Assembly (NCBI RefSeq): GCF_027579695.1
Contig: NC_083592.1
Coordinates: forward strand, 30,136,961-30,200,960
Source of the DNA: Neoarius graeffei
Taxonomy: Eukaryota; Chordata; Actinopteri; Siluriformes; Ariidae
DNA: 64,000 nucleotides
Direction of reading: 5' to 3'
The position numbers and the translations under genes are program-made. Shown in pieces: positions 1 to 10,517 of this stretch. The notes under the pieces are model-generated. The model was not told the origin of the DNA. It saw only the letters and a program-made list of their open reading frames with translations, and made no database searches. Positions within the stretch are counted from its first letter, which is position 1; every line of letters begins with the position of its first letter.

Positions 1-282
1 GTACACCCTGGACAAGTCGCCAGGTCATCACAGGGCTGACACATAGACACAGACAACCATTCACACTCACATTCACACCTACGCTCAATTTAGAGTCACC
101 AGTTGACCTAACCTGCATGTCTTTGGACTGTGGGGGAAACCGGAGCACCCGGAGGAAACCCACACGGACACGGGGAGAACATGCAAACTCCGCACAGAAA
201 GGCCCTCACCAGCCACGGGGCTTGAACCCAGAACTTCTTGCTGTGAGGCGACAGCGCTAACCACTACACCACCGTGCCGCCC
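1..282 (-). mobile_element. tRNA-derived SINE, subfamily A1 (cut by window edge)
   Basis: Minus-strand copy of the dominant SINE of the window. The tRNA-like head (reverse of gccgcacggtggtgtagtgg) lies at the right end near 282, and the 3-prime end is lost at position 1. It carries A1 diagnostic bases such as aactggtgactct and gtgtccgcgtgggtt. The head contains an RNA polymerase III B-box-like ggttcgagcc. Confidence 0.9.
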
Positions 283-387
283 TGATAGACTTCATGACTT
301 GTTATAATCTATTGCTCAAGTTTTTTCTTCATTAATTGCAGCCAAGAACAAATGTACATTATGATGAGATTTTTCAGAGTTACCAGC

Positions 388-752
388 ATCCGTTATCCAT
401 AACCGTTATCCGTAACCGCTTATCCTGTGCAGGGTCATGGCAAGGTGGAGCCTATCCCAGCTGACTATGAGGAGTACACTCTGGACAAGTCACCAGGTCA
501 TCGCAGGGCTGACACATAGACACACACAACCATTCACATTCACATTCACACCTACAGTCAATTTAGAGCCACCAATTAGCCTAATCTACATGGCTTTGGA
601 CTGTGGGGGAAACCGGAGCACCTGGAGGAAACCCACACAGACACAGGGAGAACATGCAAACTCCACACAGAAAGGCCCCCGTCAGCCACTGGGCTCGAAC
701 CCAGAACCTTCTTGCTGTGAGGCGACAATGCAAACTACTAAACCATCGTCCC
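388..752 (-). mobile_element. tRNA-derived SINE, subfamily A2
   Basis: Near full-length minus-strand SINE from the tail (taaccgcttatcctgtgcag) to a degraded head near 750. It carries A2 diagnostic changes (aattggtggctct, cacagacac). The open frames across it are read-through of the SINE and not genes. Confidence 0.88.
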
Positions 753-1596
753 CCCCACCAGCATCTAGTGCAAACCTTTATTTCTGTTCATTAGGATCTC
801 TTGAGCTCTCTGACAAACAAAATGCCTCTCTCGTATGTGATCAGAGCAGAGTTTGCTGTTCACCTTAGAATCCGTTAAAACTGGTCGTTGAGATTGGATG
901 TAAGGTATGGTCGAATTTTCCAGAGTCACATGCAACTTTTAGAGCTGCCTACCTTCTCTGCAATACTGGAACCCAAAAATTGAGTCTACTGGAAAACCAG
1001 ATGGAAAAAAAATGTTTTGTCTGCGCCTATACGACACAGTAGGTCTACAGTATGTGAATGTGGAACATACAGTATGTCTTACACTAGATATAAGTAAACA
1101 GTTTCCAAGACATATGAGTTGCCATACTAATATGCACACCTGTTAACATATTGGTGTTGGGGTTTGAGTTAAAAATCTTCCCATAAAACTCGATCCTCTT
1201 GAATGCAGCTGCTGAATGCCGAGCTGACGAATTTAGTGTGTCTGACCATTAAATGTAATTCAGGATCATTTCTGTCCCTGCTACAGCAAATACTTTCCGC
1301 TTTCCTCAACTAAAACAGCATAAAATGATTACCTGAATTAATGTTGCATTAAACCAGCGAAAAGAAAATATTTAATATTAGACACTTTTTTTAATTTCAG
1401 GAAATCTGTTGACTGTTTCTTGAACTTTTTCTCATATTTAAGTATTGTGGCATATCATGCGTCAATCATTTTTTTGTTTTAGCGTTCTCCCTGATGGCAG
1501 GTCCGCTCTGACGGCATCAAGTCTCCAGGGAAGAATTACAGTAATGGTTTCCCGTTGCCTTCTACTGGATTATTATAGAGGTTTTCTCCTCTCAAC
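753..1596. other. Anonymous AT-rich sequence
   Basis: I see no conserved coding sequence, RNA gene or recognisable repeat here. The short open frames show no domain-like composition. Confidence 0.6.
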
Positions 1597-1821
1597 CATT
1601 CACACACACATTCACACCTATGGGCAATTTAGAATAGCCAGTTAACCTAACCGCATGTCTTTGGACTGTGGGGGAAACCGGAGCACCTGGAGGAAACCCA
1701 CACAGACACGGGGAGAACATGCAAACTCCACACAGAAAGGCCCCCATCAGCCACTGGGCTCAAACCCAGAACCTTCTTGCTGTGAGGTGATAGTGCTAAC
1801 CACTACACCACCATGCCGCCC
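1597..1821 (-). mobile_element. SINE A2, tail-truncated
   Basis: Minus-strand SINE carrying only the middle and head (from aaccattcacac to the head at ccaccatgccgccc). The tail-proximal third is absent. The head abuts unique DNA at about 1822. Confidence 0.87.
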
Positions 1822-1928
1822 TCAACCATTTTGCACTATATTAATACTATATTATGCCTCATCGTATGCCTATAAACCTTACTACCAGTTTCTGTTAGAC
1901 ATGCCCATAGATGGATTGGCTATGCTGA

Positions 1929-1973
1929 TTTATTTATTTATTTATTTTGTGTGTGTGTGTGTGTGTGTGTGTG
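1929..1973 (+). repeat. (TTTA)n then (TG)n microsatellite
   Basis: A tttattta run passes directly into about 11 tg units. Confidence 0.9.
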
Positions 1974-1979
1974 AGTGAT

Positions 1980-2108
1980 ACCCTGCCATTGACTGCTGAC
2001 TCATCCAGACTGTATTCCCTCTTCAGGCTCTGTTTTCCAGGGATAGACTCCAAATCCACCGTGACCTTGACCTGAGGTTACTGAAAATGAGTGAATGAAT
2101 GGATGATA
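1980..2108 (+). mobile_element. Old HE1-like SINE tail
   Basis: The sequence resembles the 3-prime half of an older teleost SINE: tccatccagactgtattccc, then a block like ccaaatccaccgtgacc, ending in atgagtgaatgaatgg. It is strongly diverged and its head is missing. Confidence 0.55.
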
Positions 2109-2312
2109 ACCACATCAAGTATATTGTTATTATTATAAGCATATTTGAATCTGGCTTGCTTTGAAAAATTTTGAAATATACAAAAATAAAACTGCTTGAG
2201 ACGCATGGTTTGTATCAGATCGTAACTACTGGGTTATAAATTAAAGCCATAATATCATTGCACTTAACTATCTTGGTGTTGTTTGTTAATAACTTTTAGC
2301 TACACAGGAAAT

Positions 2313-2420
2313 TTGCCTGAATAAAATTTACTCAAATTGAAGAAAATTTTTCGAGAGGGACCACATGGTATCTGGCGTAGAGTAAAATTTCTTCAATTTG
2401 AGTAAATTTTACTCAGGCAA
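2313..2420. repeat. Hairpin-forming inverted repeat
   Basis: Arms 2313-2350 and 2384-2420 are nearly perfect reverse complements (ttgcctga...aaatttt against aaaattt...tcaggcaa), with a loop of about 33 bases. It may be a small palindromic MITE. Confidence 0.7.
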
Positions 2421-2606
2421 CTACTCAGGTATTATATTTTGCATGATTGTGTTTTATACGGAGAAGTGGCATTTCCTTCAGTCAGCATGAGAATAGACTA
2501 ACACTGGTACTCTTATGCTATAATTTATTGTATAGACCCCTTCGCAGTAAACGTCACACGAAAGCGGAAATTGCATGCGCAGCCTGGACCCAAAAAAGAC
2601 TCAGAA

Positions 2607-3044
2607 ATGCCTAGTTGTTGTGTTTTCGGGTGTCAGAATCGTAGCAGTGATGGGGTTAAAATGTTCAGAATTCCAGCAGGATCTCACCCATTCCAAAAAA
2701 ATCACCGACGTCTATGACTACAAGCCATCAAACGTGTAGACTGGGATGAAAGCACCATCAAAAATGCAGCGCCCACTTCATCACAGGTAAGATCAGGCTA
2801 TTTATTAAATCTTTCTTTTTTATTCTTTCTAGTCTTCGTTTATTGATGTAGCAAAATACTTTGGTAACGTTTGTCTGATTAGCTGGGTAATAGTTACACA
2901 ATGTAATGAATATTGTTAGCATGTTAACGCTTAGCATGCAATTTTGTTTGTAGGAGAGGTCTCGCTTGACTCAAGCAGTCCAGATTTTGTGCCATCATTA
3001 TTTGTGTATGCTGAAAATCACAATTTTAAAGCAAGGATGGAAAG
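2607..3044 (+). pseudogene. THAP-domain gene of the ISL2EU-like element (decayed, two exons)
   Basis: Translation from the ATG at 2607 gives a C2CH THAP zinc-finger start (MPSCCVFGCQNRSSDGVKMF, then FRIP). Further on, the frame gives AIKRVDWDEST and, after damage, AHFIT. An in-frame TGA replaces the expected Trp codon after RRL, and a small deletion removes the Cys region before AHFIT. A donor follows at 2787 (gtaaga). A candidate second exon at 2954-3044 reads in the continuing phase as GEVSLDSSSPDFVPSL, a typical stretch after a THAP domain, and ends at a gt donor. The DNA-binding domain would have recognised transposon ends. It is not functional here. Confidence 0.75.
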
Positions 3045-3299
3045 GTAAAATTGTGTGCCCTCACTCTAAATGCCAACTTACTGCTCTAACCTAGCTCCCA
3101 CCCCATTCAGTTTCATTTCTGGTCTCTGCCTCTCGCTTTTTACGCAGCTCTGATTTCTCTTAGCTGCACTCTTTACACTATCATTCCTTTCATGCCATTA
3201 CCTCCTGCAAATTGCTGTTTAGTGTTGGTATTTGCTGTTGTAGCTAAAGCCACATTGCCATCACATCACTGGCATAATTTGATTAAAACAATTTCAGTG

Positions 3300-6200
3300 C
3301 CCCTCCTAGAACTGCCACCTTATTGTGGTGGAGGGGTTTGTGTGCTTGAATGATCCTAGGAGCTATGTTGTCGGGGGCATTATGCCCCTGTCAGGGTTTC
3401 CCAAGGCAGACAGGTCCTAGGTGACAGGCCAGACTAAGAGCAGTTCACCAAAACCCCTATGGAGAAAAATCCGAGGACCGTGACGTCGCCCAGGATGACG
3501 CAGCCGGGGCCCCACCCTGGAGCTAGGCCCGGGGTTGGGGCTCGTATGCGAGCGCTTGGTGGCCGGGCCTTTGCCCATGGGGCCCGGCCGGGCTCAGCCC
3601 GAAGAGGTGACGTGGGCCCGACCTCCTGTGGGTTCACCACCCACAGAGGTAGCAGTAGGGGACTGGTGCAATGTGGATTGGGTGGCAGTCGAAGGCAGGG
3701 GCCTCGACGACCTGATCCCCGGACACAGCGGCTGGCTGTTGGGACATGGAATGTCACTTCACTGGGGGGGAAAGAGCCTGAGCTTGTGCGGGAGGTTGAG
3801 AGGTACCGGCTAGAGATAGTCGGGCTCACCTCCACGCACAGCTTGGGCTCTGGAACCCAGCTCCTCGAGAGGGGCTGGACTCTCCACTTCTCTGGCGTCA
3901 CCCGTGGTGAGTGGCGGCGGGCTGGTGTGGGCTTGCTTATAGCTCCCCAGCTCAGCCGCCATGTGTTGGAGTTTACCCCAGTGAACGAGAGGGTCGCCTC
4001 TCTGCGCCTTCGGATTGGGGAGAGGGCTCTTGCTGTTGTTTGTGCCTACGGCCCAAATAGCAGTATAGAGTATCCGGCCTTCTTGGAGTCCCTGGGAGAG
4101 GTACTGAGGAGTGCTCAGACTGGGGACTCCATTGTGTTACTGGGGGACTTCAATGCTCATGTGGGAGATGACAGTGACACCTGGAGGGGCCTGGTTGGGA
4201 GGAACGGCCTCCCCGATCTGAACCCGAGTGGTGTTTTGTTATTGGACTTCTGTGCTAGTCATGGTTTGTCCATAACAAACACCATGTTCGAGCATAGGGG
4301 TGTCCATAAGTGCACGTGGCACCAGGACACCTTAGGTCGGAGGTCAATGATAGACTTTGTAGTTGTTTCATCTGATCTCCGGCCCTATGTCTTGGACACT
4401 CGGGTGAAGAGAGGGGCTGAGCTGTCAACTGATCACCACCTGGTGGTGAGTTGGATCCGCTGGCGGAGGAGGAAGCTGGACAGACCTGGCAGGCCCAAAC
4501 GTATGGTGAGGGTCTGCTGGGAACGTCTGGCCGAGCACTCTGTTGGGGAGGTCTTTAACTCCCACCTCCGGGAGAGCTTTTCCCAGCTTCCGAGGGAGGC
4601 GGGGGACATTGAGTCTGAGTGGACCATGTTCTCTACCTCCATTGTGGACGCAGCTGTTCGGAGCTGTGGCCGCAAGATCTCCGGTGCCTGTCGTGGCGGC
4701 AATCCCCGAACCCGGTGGTGGACACCAGAAGTAAGGGATGCCGTCAAGCTGAAGAAGGAGTCCTATCAGGCCATGTTAACCTCCAGGACTCCCGAGGCAG
4801 CTGACGGGTATCGGCAGGCCAGGCGTGCTGCAGCTCGGGCAGTTGCGGAGGCAAAAACTCGGAACTGGGAGGAGTTCGGGGAGGCTATGGAGAAGGACTA
4901 TCGGTCGGCCTCGAAGAAATTCTGGCAAACCGTCCGGCGCCTCAGGAGGGGGAAGCAGTACTCTGCCAACACTGTTTACAGTGCGGGTGGGGAGCTGTTG
5001 ACCTCGACTGGGGACATTGTCGGGCGATGGAAGGAATACTTTGAGGATCTCCTCAATCCCACCGTCATGTCTTCCACTGAGGAGACTGAGCCTGATGACT
5101 CAGAGGTGGACTCGTCCATTACCCAAGCCAAAGTCACTGAGGTGGTTTGCAAGCTCCTCGGTGGCAAGGCACCGGGGGTGGATGAGATCCGCCCTGAGTA
5201 TCTCAAGTCTCTGGATGTTGTGGGGCTGTCTTGGTTGACACGCCTCTGCAACATTGCGTGGCGGTCAGGGACAGTGCCTCTGGAGTGGCAGACTGGGGTG
5301 GTGGTCCCTCTTTTTAAGAAAGGGGACCGGAGAGTGTGCTCCAATTATAGGGGAATCACACTTCTCAGCCTCCCAGGGAAGGTTTACTCCAGGGTACTGG
5401 AGAGGAGAATTCGACGAATAGTCGAACCTCGGATCCAGGAGGAACAATGCGGTTTTCGTCCTGGTCGCGGAACACTGGACCAGCTCTATACACTTCATAG
5501 GGTGCTCGAGGGTTCATGGGAGTTTGCCCAACCAGTCCACATGTGCTTTGTGGATCTGGAGAAGGCATTCGACCGTGTCCCCCGTAGTATTCTGTGGGGG
5601 GTGCTTCGGGAGTATGGGGTTCGGGGCTCTTTGCTAAGGGCTGTCCGGTCCCTGTACGAACGGAGCAGGAGTCTGGTTTGCATTGCCGGCAGTAAGTCAG
5701 ACCTGTTCCCAGTGCATGTTGGACTCCGGCAGGGCTGCCCTTTGTCACCGGTTCTGTTCATAATTTTTATGGACAGAATCTCTAGGCGCAGCCAGGGGCC
5801 AGAAGGAATCCTGTTTGGGAACCACAGGATTTCATCTCTGCTTTTTGCAGATGATGTTGTCCTGTTGGCTTCTTCAAACCAGGACCTTCAGCATGCACTG
5901 GGGCGGTTTGCAGTCGAGTGTGAAGCGGCTGGGATGAGAATCAGCACCTCCAAGTCCGAGGCCATGGTTCTCGACCGGAAAAGGGTGGCTTGCCCTCTCC
6001 AGGTTGGTGGAGAAGTTCTGCCTCAAGTGGAGGAGTTTAAGTATCTCGGGATCTTGTTCACGAGTGAGGGAAGGATGGAGCGTGAGATCGACAGGCGGAT
6101 CAGTGCAGCCGTGGTGAAGAAGGAGCTGAGCCAAAAGGTGAAGCTCTCAATTTACCGGTCAATCTACGTTCCGACTCTCACCTATGGTCATGAGCTTTGG

Positions 6201-6635
6201 GTAATGACCGAAAGGACAAGATCGCGGATACAAGCGGCCGAAATGAGTTTCCTTCGCAGGGTGGCTGGGCGCTCCCTTAGAGATAGGGTGAGAAGCACAG
6301 TCACTCGGGAGGAGCTCGGAGTAGAGCCACTGCTGCTCCACATCGAGAGGAATCAGCTGAGGTGGCTCGGGCATCTTTTTCGGATGCCTCCTGGACGCCT
6401 CCCTGGGGAGGTGTTCCAGGCATGTCCCCCCGGGAGGAGGCCCCGGGGAAGACCCAGGACACGCTGGAGGGACTGTGTCTCTCGGCTGGCCTGGGAACGC
6501 CTCGGTGTTCTTCCCGAGGAGCTGGCCGAGGTGTCTGGGGAAAGGGAAGTTTGGGCTTCCCTGCTTAGACTGCTGCCTCCGTGACCCGGTCCCGGATAAA
6601 GCGGAAGAAGACGAGACGAGACGAGACGAGACGAG
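3300..6635 (+). mobile_element. Full-length Rex3 LINE (RTE clade)
   Basis: The element is bounded by a 12-bp target-site duplication, acaatttcagtg (3288-3299 and 6636-6647). It begins with a 5-prime UTR that includes gaactgccaccttattgtgg and ends in a (GACGA)n-type tail at 6608-6635. It has one long reading frame. From memory, the commonly used Rex3 RTX3 primers match exactly at 5286-5305 and, reversed, at 5730-5750. It is inserted inside the THAP transposon, in the same orientation as the THAP gene. Confidence 0.93.
3459..6584 (+). CDS. Rex3 endonuclease-reverse transcriptase polyprotein
   Basis: A 1041-residue uninterrupted frame encodes the retrotransposition protein, which nicks target DNA and primes cDNA synthesis. 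The AP-type endonuclease spans about residues 93-325: GTWNVTSL near 95, LGDFNAHVG near 230, RSMIDFVV and STDHHLV at its end. The reverse transcriptase covers roughly residues 520-800: motif [13 protein letters not shown] near 695, motif [14 protein letters not shown], catalytic FADD near 796. Compared with the second copy at 44992-45617, it lacks 11 residues after RRISAA (33 bp, near 6110), in a region after the catalytic core. It stops at LLRLLPP where the other copy continues as RPGPG. The upstream start is plausible but N-terminal conservation is weak. It may be inactive because of the deletion. Confidence 0.92.
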   Translation: MEKNPRTVTSPRMTQPGPHPGARPGVGARMRALGGRAFAHGARPGSARRGDVGPTSCGFTTHRGSSRGLVQCGLGGSRRQGPRRPDPRTQRLAVGTWNVTSLGGKEPELVREVERYRLEIVGLTSTHSLGSGTQLLERGWTLHFSGVTRGEWRRAGVGLLIAPQLSRHVLEFTPVNERVASLRLRIGERALAVVCAYGPNSSIEYPAFLESLGEVLRSAQTGDSIVLLGDFNAHVGDDSDTWRGLVGRNGLPDLNPSGVLLLDFCASHGLSITNTMFEHRGVHKCTWHQDTLGRRSMIDFVVVSSDLRPYVLDTRVKRGAELSTDHHLVVSWIRWRRRKLDRPGRPKRMVRVCWERLAEHSVGEVFNSHLRESFSQLPREAGDIESEWTMFSTSIVDAAVRSCGRKISGACRGGNPRTRWWTPEVRDAVKLKKESYQAMLTSRTPEAADGYRQARRAAARAVAEAKTRNWEEFGEAMEKDYRSASKKFWQTVRRLRRGKQYSANTVYSAGGELLTSTGDIVGRWKEYFEDLLNPTVMSSTEETEPDDSEVDSSITQAKVTEVVCKLLGGKAPGVDEIRPEYLKSLDVVGLSWLTRLCNIAWRSGTVPLEWQTGVVVPLFKKGDRRVCSNYRGITLLSLPGKVYSRVLERRIRRIVEPRIQEEQCGFRPGRGTLDQLYTLHRVLEGSWEFAQPVHMCFVDLEKAFDRVPRSILWGVLREYGVRGSLLRAVRSLYERSRSLVCIAGSKSDLFPVHVGLRQGCPLSPVLFIIFMDRISRRSQGPEGILFGNHRISSLLFADDVVLLASSNQDLQHALGRFAVECEAAGMRISTSKSEAMVLDRKRVACPLQVGGEVLPQVEEFKYLGILFTSEGRMEREIDRRISAAVVKKELSQKVKLSIYRSIYVPTLTYGHELWVMTERTRSRIQAAEMSFLRRVAGRSLRDRVRSTVTREELGVEPLLLHIERNQLRWLGHLFRMPPGRLPGEVFQACPPGRRPRGRPRTRWRDCVSRLAWERLGVLPEELAEVSGEREVWASLLRLLPP

Positions 6636-6641
6636 ACAATT

Positions 6642-7005
6642 TCAGTGTAAAATACGTTCTGTACATGCCCGCACATAACAATCATATGCGTCTAAAGACT
6701 TGTAGGCACAAAGTTTTTCGTGGGTGTACACTGAAGTCTTGTCAATAAGGTACGAGTATATATCTGGCCATTGTATACCAGGGAACTTACTAACATCGTC
6801 CGTCCACTCTTTAATTAAATGTGGATCCAGTAGGCGATGTCCACTTGTTAGAGTTAACTTATTTATGTAGCATTCTCGATCTTGTAACGACAATTGTTTG
6901 GCATAATCTGACAGCTCATAATGCCAGTCTATGTTCTCGATCTTGTAACGACAATTGTTTGGCATAATCTGACAGCTCATAATGCCGGTCTATGGGCAGC
7001 GCCAT
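6642..7005 (-). pseudogene. Second gene of the ISL2EU-like element, 5-prime part
   Basis: Reading leftward from an ATG at 7005-7003, just inside the right inverted repeat, the protein starts MALPIDRHYELSDYAKQ and later reads PDIYSYLIDKTSVYT, then KLCAYKSLDAY. I recognise this N-terminal region as the one preceding SWIM/YqaJ-type nuclease domains in fish and cnidarian transposon proteins (family knowledge, unsearched). A 61-bp tandem duplication (6873-6994) breaks the frame. The rest of the gene is gone, and the Rex3 target duplication lies directly downstream. Confidence 0.6.
6873..6994. repeat. 61-bp tandem duplication
   Basis: Two adjacent copies (6873-6933 and 6934-6994) start ttctcgatcttgtaacgac and are nearly identical, so the duplication is recent relative to the decay of its host. 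The length of 61 is not a multiple of three, so it shifts the minus-strand reading frame. Confidence 0.92.
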
Positions 7006-7224
7006 TGTTTCTGGGTCCAGGCTGCGCGCGCATCCTGGCAACGGTCGGTTTGTTTACAAACATGCGAAGGGGTCTATAGGGTGTTTCGAAAAATTTGATC
7101 TCATTTCACAATCTAATAACTTTGCCAATTCTTGTTCAACCCACCTCAAGTTTTAACAGCATGTGTGGAAACAGGTCAAAATTTTATGTTTAATGTTTTT
7201 TGTTTTTGTCTTTTTAGGTATAGG

Positions 7225-7395
7225 AATGCCATTCACTGGAAAAGAAAAGGCGTTGTGTATGTTAGAGTACGCTCGAACACAGTCGAACAAGACTGCAGCG
7301 TGCATTTATGAGAGAATTCTCTGAAAATGCACCAACTACAATGCAGATTTGGACACGGCATAAAAAGTTCAAAGAGGAAGGATGTCTGTGTGTCT
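7225..7395 (+). pseudogene. Mariner-like transposase N-terminus (frameshifted)
   Basis: The frame from ATG 7225 reads MPFTGKEKALCMLEYARTQS. After a 1-base loss it continues QRAFMREFSENAPTTMQIWT and then KKFKEEGCL. This is the helix-turn-helix DNA-binding half of an IS630/Tc1/mariner transposase. It resembles versions common in insect genomes more than the usual fish Tc1 (my recollection). No DDE catalytic part is present. Confidence 0.6.
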
Positions 7396-7679
7396 GTGTC
7401 TTCAGGCAGCGCGCATATTGAAACATACATGTCAAGTTATACGGTTTCCCCGTATTTTGTACGGGAAAATGCAATTTTTTTGGCTAAAACGGCGTGCACT
7501 GATTTTCATACGGGAAAATTACATTTTGTATCAGAGATTTTTTCCCGTTACTCCGAGAACATTTTTTTAGCATCCACCATTTATTTTTTCAAACACGCAT
7601 GCACAGTGAAACGGAACTATTTTCGATTTATGTGGTTTATAGTTGCACGTGGTTTTCTCGGTCATTTAAGTCCATCGGC

Positions 7680-7815
7680 TTGGACATGTGATGGCTGCAG
7701 AAGTTATGTTCTGCCAATTTCTCATGGAACACAACATCCCCCCGACTGTGGCAAACCATTTTTCGCAGCTAGCGAAAAATTTTTTTTCCCGATTCAAAGA
7801 CTGCACAGGTAAGCA
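7680..7815 (+). pseudogene. Possible hAT-like coding remnant
   Basis: A short frame reads FCQFLMEHNIPPTVANHFSQ and then LAKNFFP, ending at a gt donor (caggtaag near 7806). This resembles the N-terminal part of zinc-finger/hAT-related transposon proteins and may belong with the dimerization-domain fragment at 9210-9473. The assignment is weak. The sequence at 7400-7680 shows nothing recognisable. Confidence 0.35.
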
Positions 7816-7901
7816 TTTGTGGGGTTTTTTTTAAAGTTTTTACTGTTTGCATGTAGGAAAGCTTCCTCCATTATCATGATAATTTAGGGAGGCGATACTG
7901 A

Positions 7902-8937
7902 GGCTACATCCACACGACAATGGCAACGAGGTTTTATTAAACAAAATATCACGTCCACATGGACAACGGATCAGTAAAATATCAGGTACATATGGCAACG
8001 CAACGCTTGCTGAAAATGATGCAATATACATGCCACACCTCTACGTGCGCTGTAAGACGGTCCCATCGGAGACACCAGAACAATAGAAGAAGTAGGACGC
8101 ATGCGCATAAACCCCTTCTTCTACCCGGTGTGAAGCACTCAGGAACAAACACACAACAACAACAAGAAGATGGCTGCGACTACGCAAGGAAATCGTGCCT
8201 TCTGTGTGTACAAATTAGCTTTATTAGTGTGCATAGTTTTATATAACTTCTCATCTCATCTCATTATCTCTAGCCGCTTTATCCTTCTACAGGGTCGCAG
8301 GCAAGCTGGAGCCTATCCCAGCTGACTACGGGCGAAAGGCAGGGTACACCCTGGACAAGTCGCCAGGTCATCACAGGGCTGACACATAGACACAGACAAC
8401 CATTCACACTCACATTCACACCTATGGTCAATTTAGAGCCACCAGTTAACCTAACCTGCATGTCTTTGGACTGTGGGGGAAACCGGAGCACCCGGAGGAA
8501 ACCCACGCGGACACGGGGAGAACATGCAAACTCCACACAGAAAGGCCCTCGCCGGCCACGGGGCTCGAACCCGGACCATCTTGCTGTGAGGCGACAGTGC
8601 TAACCACTACACCACCGTGCCGCCTGGTTCAGTTCAGTTACTTGTTTATTTAAAAGAAAAGCTGTATACAAAAGTGAATGCAATGCAGTGGTTCATACAA
8701 AACAGCGAGAGTGCTGCTTGTTCTAGTCATGTGGTTGTGATGTCATCGTAAACAAATTCGTTCTACTCATCCAGACAACCTCGCAACGGTGCTGTTGCCA
8801 GATTTTTCCACTCTGGAACCCGTTCTCAAAAAATATCGTTTTGGGGCACCCAAAACGCCGGTGCCGTGTGGACTCCAGGCCAAAACAATAAATAATTTTA
8901 TCAGATTCACCTGAATCCGTTGCCGTGTGGACAGCCT
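7902..8937. mobile_element. Harbinger-like MITE, copy 1 (contains a SINE)
   Basis: The ends are ggctacatccacacgacaa and ccgttgccgtgtggacagcc, inverted relatives of each other and shared with the longer copy at 35505-36893. The outer about 190 bp on the left and about 220 bp on the right match that copy. The middle differs and holds SINE 8248-8624. The target duplication is unclear in this copy. Confidence 0.75.
8248..8624 (-). mobile_element. SINE A1 inside the Harbinger-like MITE
   Basis: Full-length minus-strand copy. The (GATGA)n-type tail reads ctcatctcatctcatt on the plus strand near 8250 and the head ends at caccgtgccgcc. It inserted after the MITE. Confidence 0.92.
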
Positions 8938-9209
8938 CTGAGAGTCGCCGTTTATAAAATGGCAACTGTAGTTATCCGGTGAGTCCTGGTTTCGCTTCCC
9001 TAAACATTTTAATTGCTGATAGACATTATATGTAGACACAGATGACCAACACCCGTTACTACCATCAGTCATCAGTAAACTGGAAAAGTATTGAATGAAG
9101 AGTAATGGTGGTAACGACCGTTGGTAAGCTGTCTCTAAAATGTGTAGTAGGGGATGGAAGCAATTTAACACCATCTACATGTTTGCCGTGCTCTGATTTT
9201 CTTTTATTG

Positions 9210-9473
9210 ACCAGGAAAATAATAGATGTATATTGGGGAAAGGTCTTTGATGTAAAAACTGCTCTGGGTGTTGCCAGGTTTCCAATGCTGAAACAACTTT
9301 TTACTGCTTTTCTGTGCCTCCCACATAGCAATGCAGATAGTGAGAGGGCTTTTTCACTGGTTAGGAAAATTCATACTGAGTACAGAAAAAATATGGCTGC
9401 AGACACATTAACTGCATATCTGCAAATTAAAATGAACTGTGATGAGGAGCTACAACTGCTACCCAAGCAGTGA
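9210..9473 (+). pseudogene. hAT transposase C-terminal dimerization domain fragment
   Basis: The frame ending at 9473 contains DVYWGKVFDV, then LCLPHSNADSERAFSLVRKI and a short basic stretch. The xLxxPxSNADSERxFS pattern is the hallmark of the hATC dimerization domain. The N-terminal catalytic region is absent, so this is a relic. Confidence 0.75.
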
Positions 9474-9789
9474 TATTATAGCTAGTGCCAAATCTGCAAC
9501 ATCTTTGTACAACAAAGAACACTCTGAAAAGGAATAAGATTTAAATTCTTGTTATAAATTACTGGGAAGATTTTCAATTTAACTTCATAATTTATTAATA
9601 TTTTCACTTATGCTTGTTTAGATAATATACTTGATGTGGTTCAGTCATCTTTCGTTGGATCGAACACTGCTTGTGGTGTCAACACTTTTTTCTCAAATGG
9701 AACTTTTACTAACCTTCATTTACTGTTTGACATGATTATATATAATTTATTACATGTAACATGCTATTTTAATTAACATACTTACTTAG
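9474..9789. other. Anonymous AT-rich sequence
   Basis: Probably the 3-prime noncoding part of the hAT-like relic. No coding or RNA signal is visible. Confidence 0.5.
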
Positions 9790-10174
9790 GGGCAGGACGG
9801 TGGTGTAGTGGTTAGCGCTGTCGCCTCACAGCAAGAAGGTCCGGGTTCGAGCCCCATGGCCGGCGAGGGCCTTTCTGTGTGGAGTTTGCATGTTCTCCCC
9901 GTGTCCGCGTGGGTTTCCTCCGGGTGCTCCGGTTTCCCCCACAGTCCAAAGACATGCAGGTTAGGTTAACTGGTGACTCTAAATTGAGCGTAGGTGTGAA
10001 TGTGAGTGTGAATGGTTGTCTGTGTCTATGTGTCAGCCCTGTGATGACCTGGTGACTTGTCCAGGGTGTACCCCGCCTTTCGCCCGTAGTCAGCTGGGAT
10101 AGGCTCCAGCTTGCCTGCGACCCTGTAGAACAGGATAAAGTGGCTAGAGATGATGAGATGAGATGAGATGAGAT
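9790..10174 (+). mobile_element. SINE A1
   Basis: Full-length plus-strand copy with head ggcaggacggtggtgtagtg and tail gatgagatgagatgagat. Approximate flanking target duplications are tacttacttag and tacctacttag. Confidence 0.93.
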
Positions 10175-10517
10175 ACCTACTTAGTACTGCTGTTATATTT
10201 CAAGTAATTTTCTTTGGTGGAATGTACGTAATATTGTAGGTGATGTCAACACTTGTCAAATAGAACTTTGTGTAATTGTTATGAACTATTTAATATTAAT
10301 ACATTTTATTTGCAAAATTTACATCAATAATTCTGGTATTACTCATACAGTGTATATTAAATAATTAAGTTTATAGTTCAGTCATTCTCTAGTAGATAAT
10401 TGTTTACTTGACTGTACATGTAATCCTTTTTAATTCAGTTGTTTTCTCTGGGATCAAAATTTCTTTTTATTCAGTACATGCTTATTTGATCCCGTATATG
10501 TTCCCTTATATATATAT
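10175..10517. other. AT-rich sequence between two SINEs
   Basis: Interior of the mariner-like element. Nothing recognisable. Confidence 0.5.

Larger units (their letters stand above)
2533..7076 (+). mobile_element. ISL2EU-like DNA transposon, decayed, interrupted by Rex3
   Basis: The ends are perfect 14-bp terminal inverted repeats (tagaccccttcgca at 2533-2546 and its reverse complement at 7063-7076), flanked by TA on both sides. A second inverted block, gcgcagcctggaccc, lies just inside each end. A THAP-type gene starts inside the left end on the plus strand. A second gene starts inside the right end on the minus strand. Known ISL2EU elements pair a THAP protein with a YqaJ-type nuclease protein and have 2-bp targets, which is the basis for the family name. 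About 3.3 kb of the interior is the Rex3 insertion at 3300-6635. Confidence 0.75.

Noticed and set aside
1-282. SINE heads as functional tRNA genes
   Set aside because: They contain A/B-box-like sequence but do not fold into a complete cloverleaf with a continuous acceptor stem, and they continue into the SINE body.
3434-3901. 155-residue minus-strand frame opposite the Rex3 5-prime region
   Set aside because: Antisense shadow of the GC-rich Rex3 N-terminus, with no domain-like sequence.
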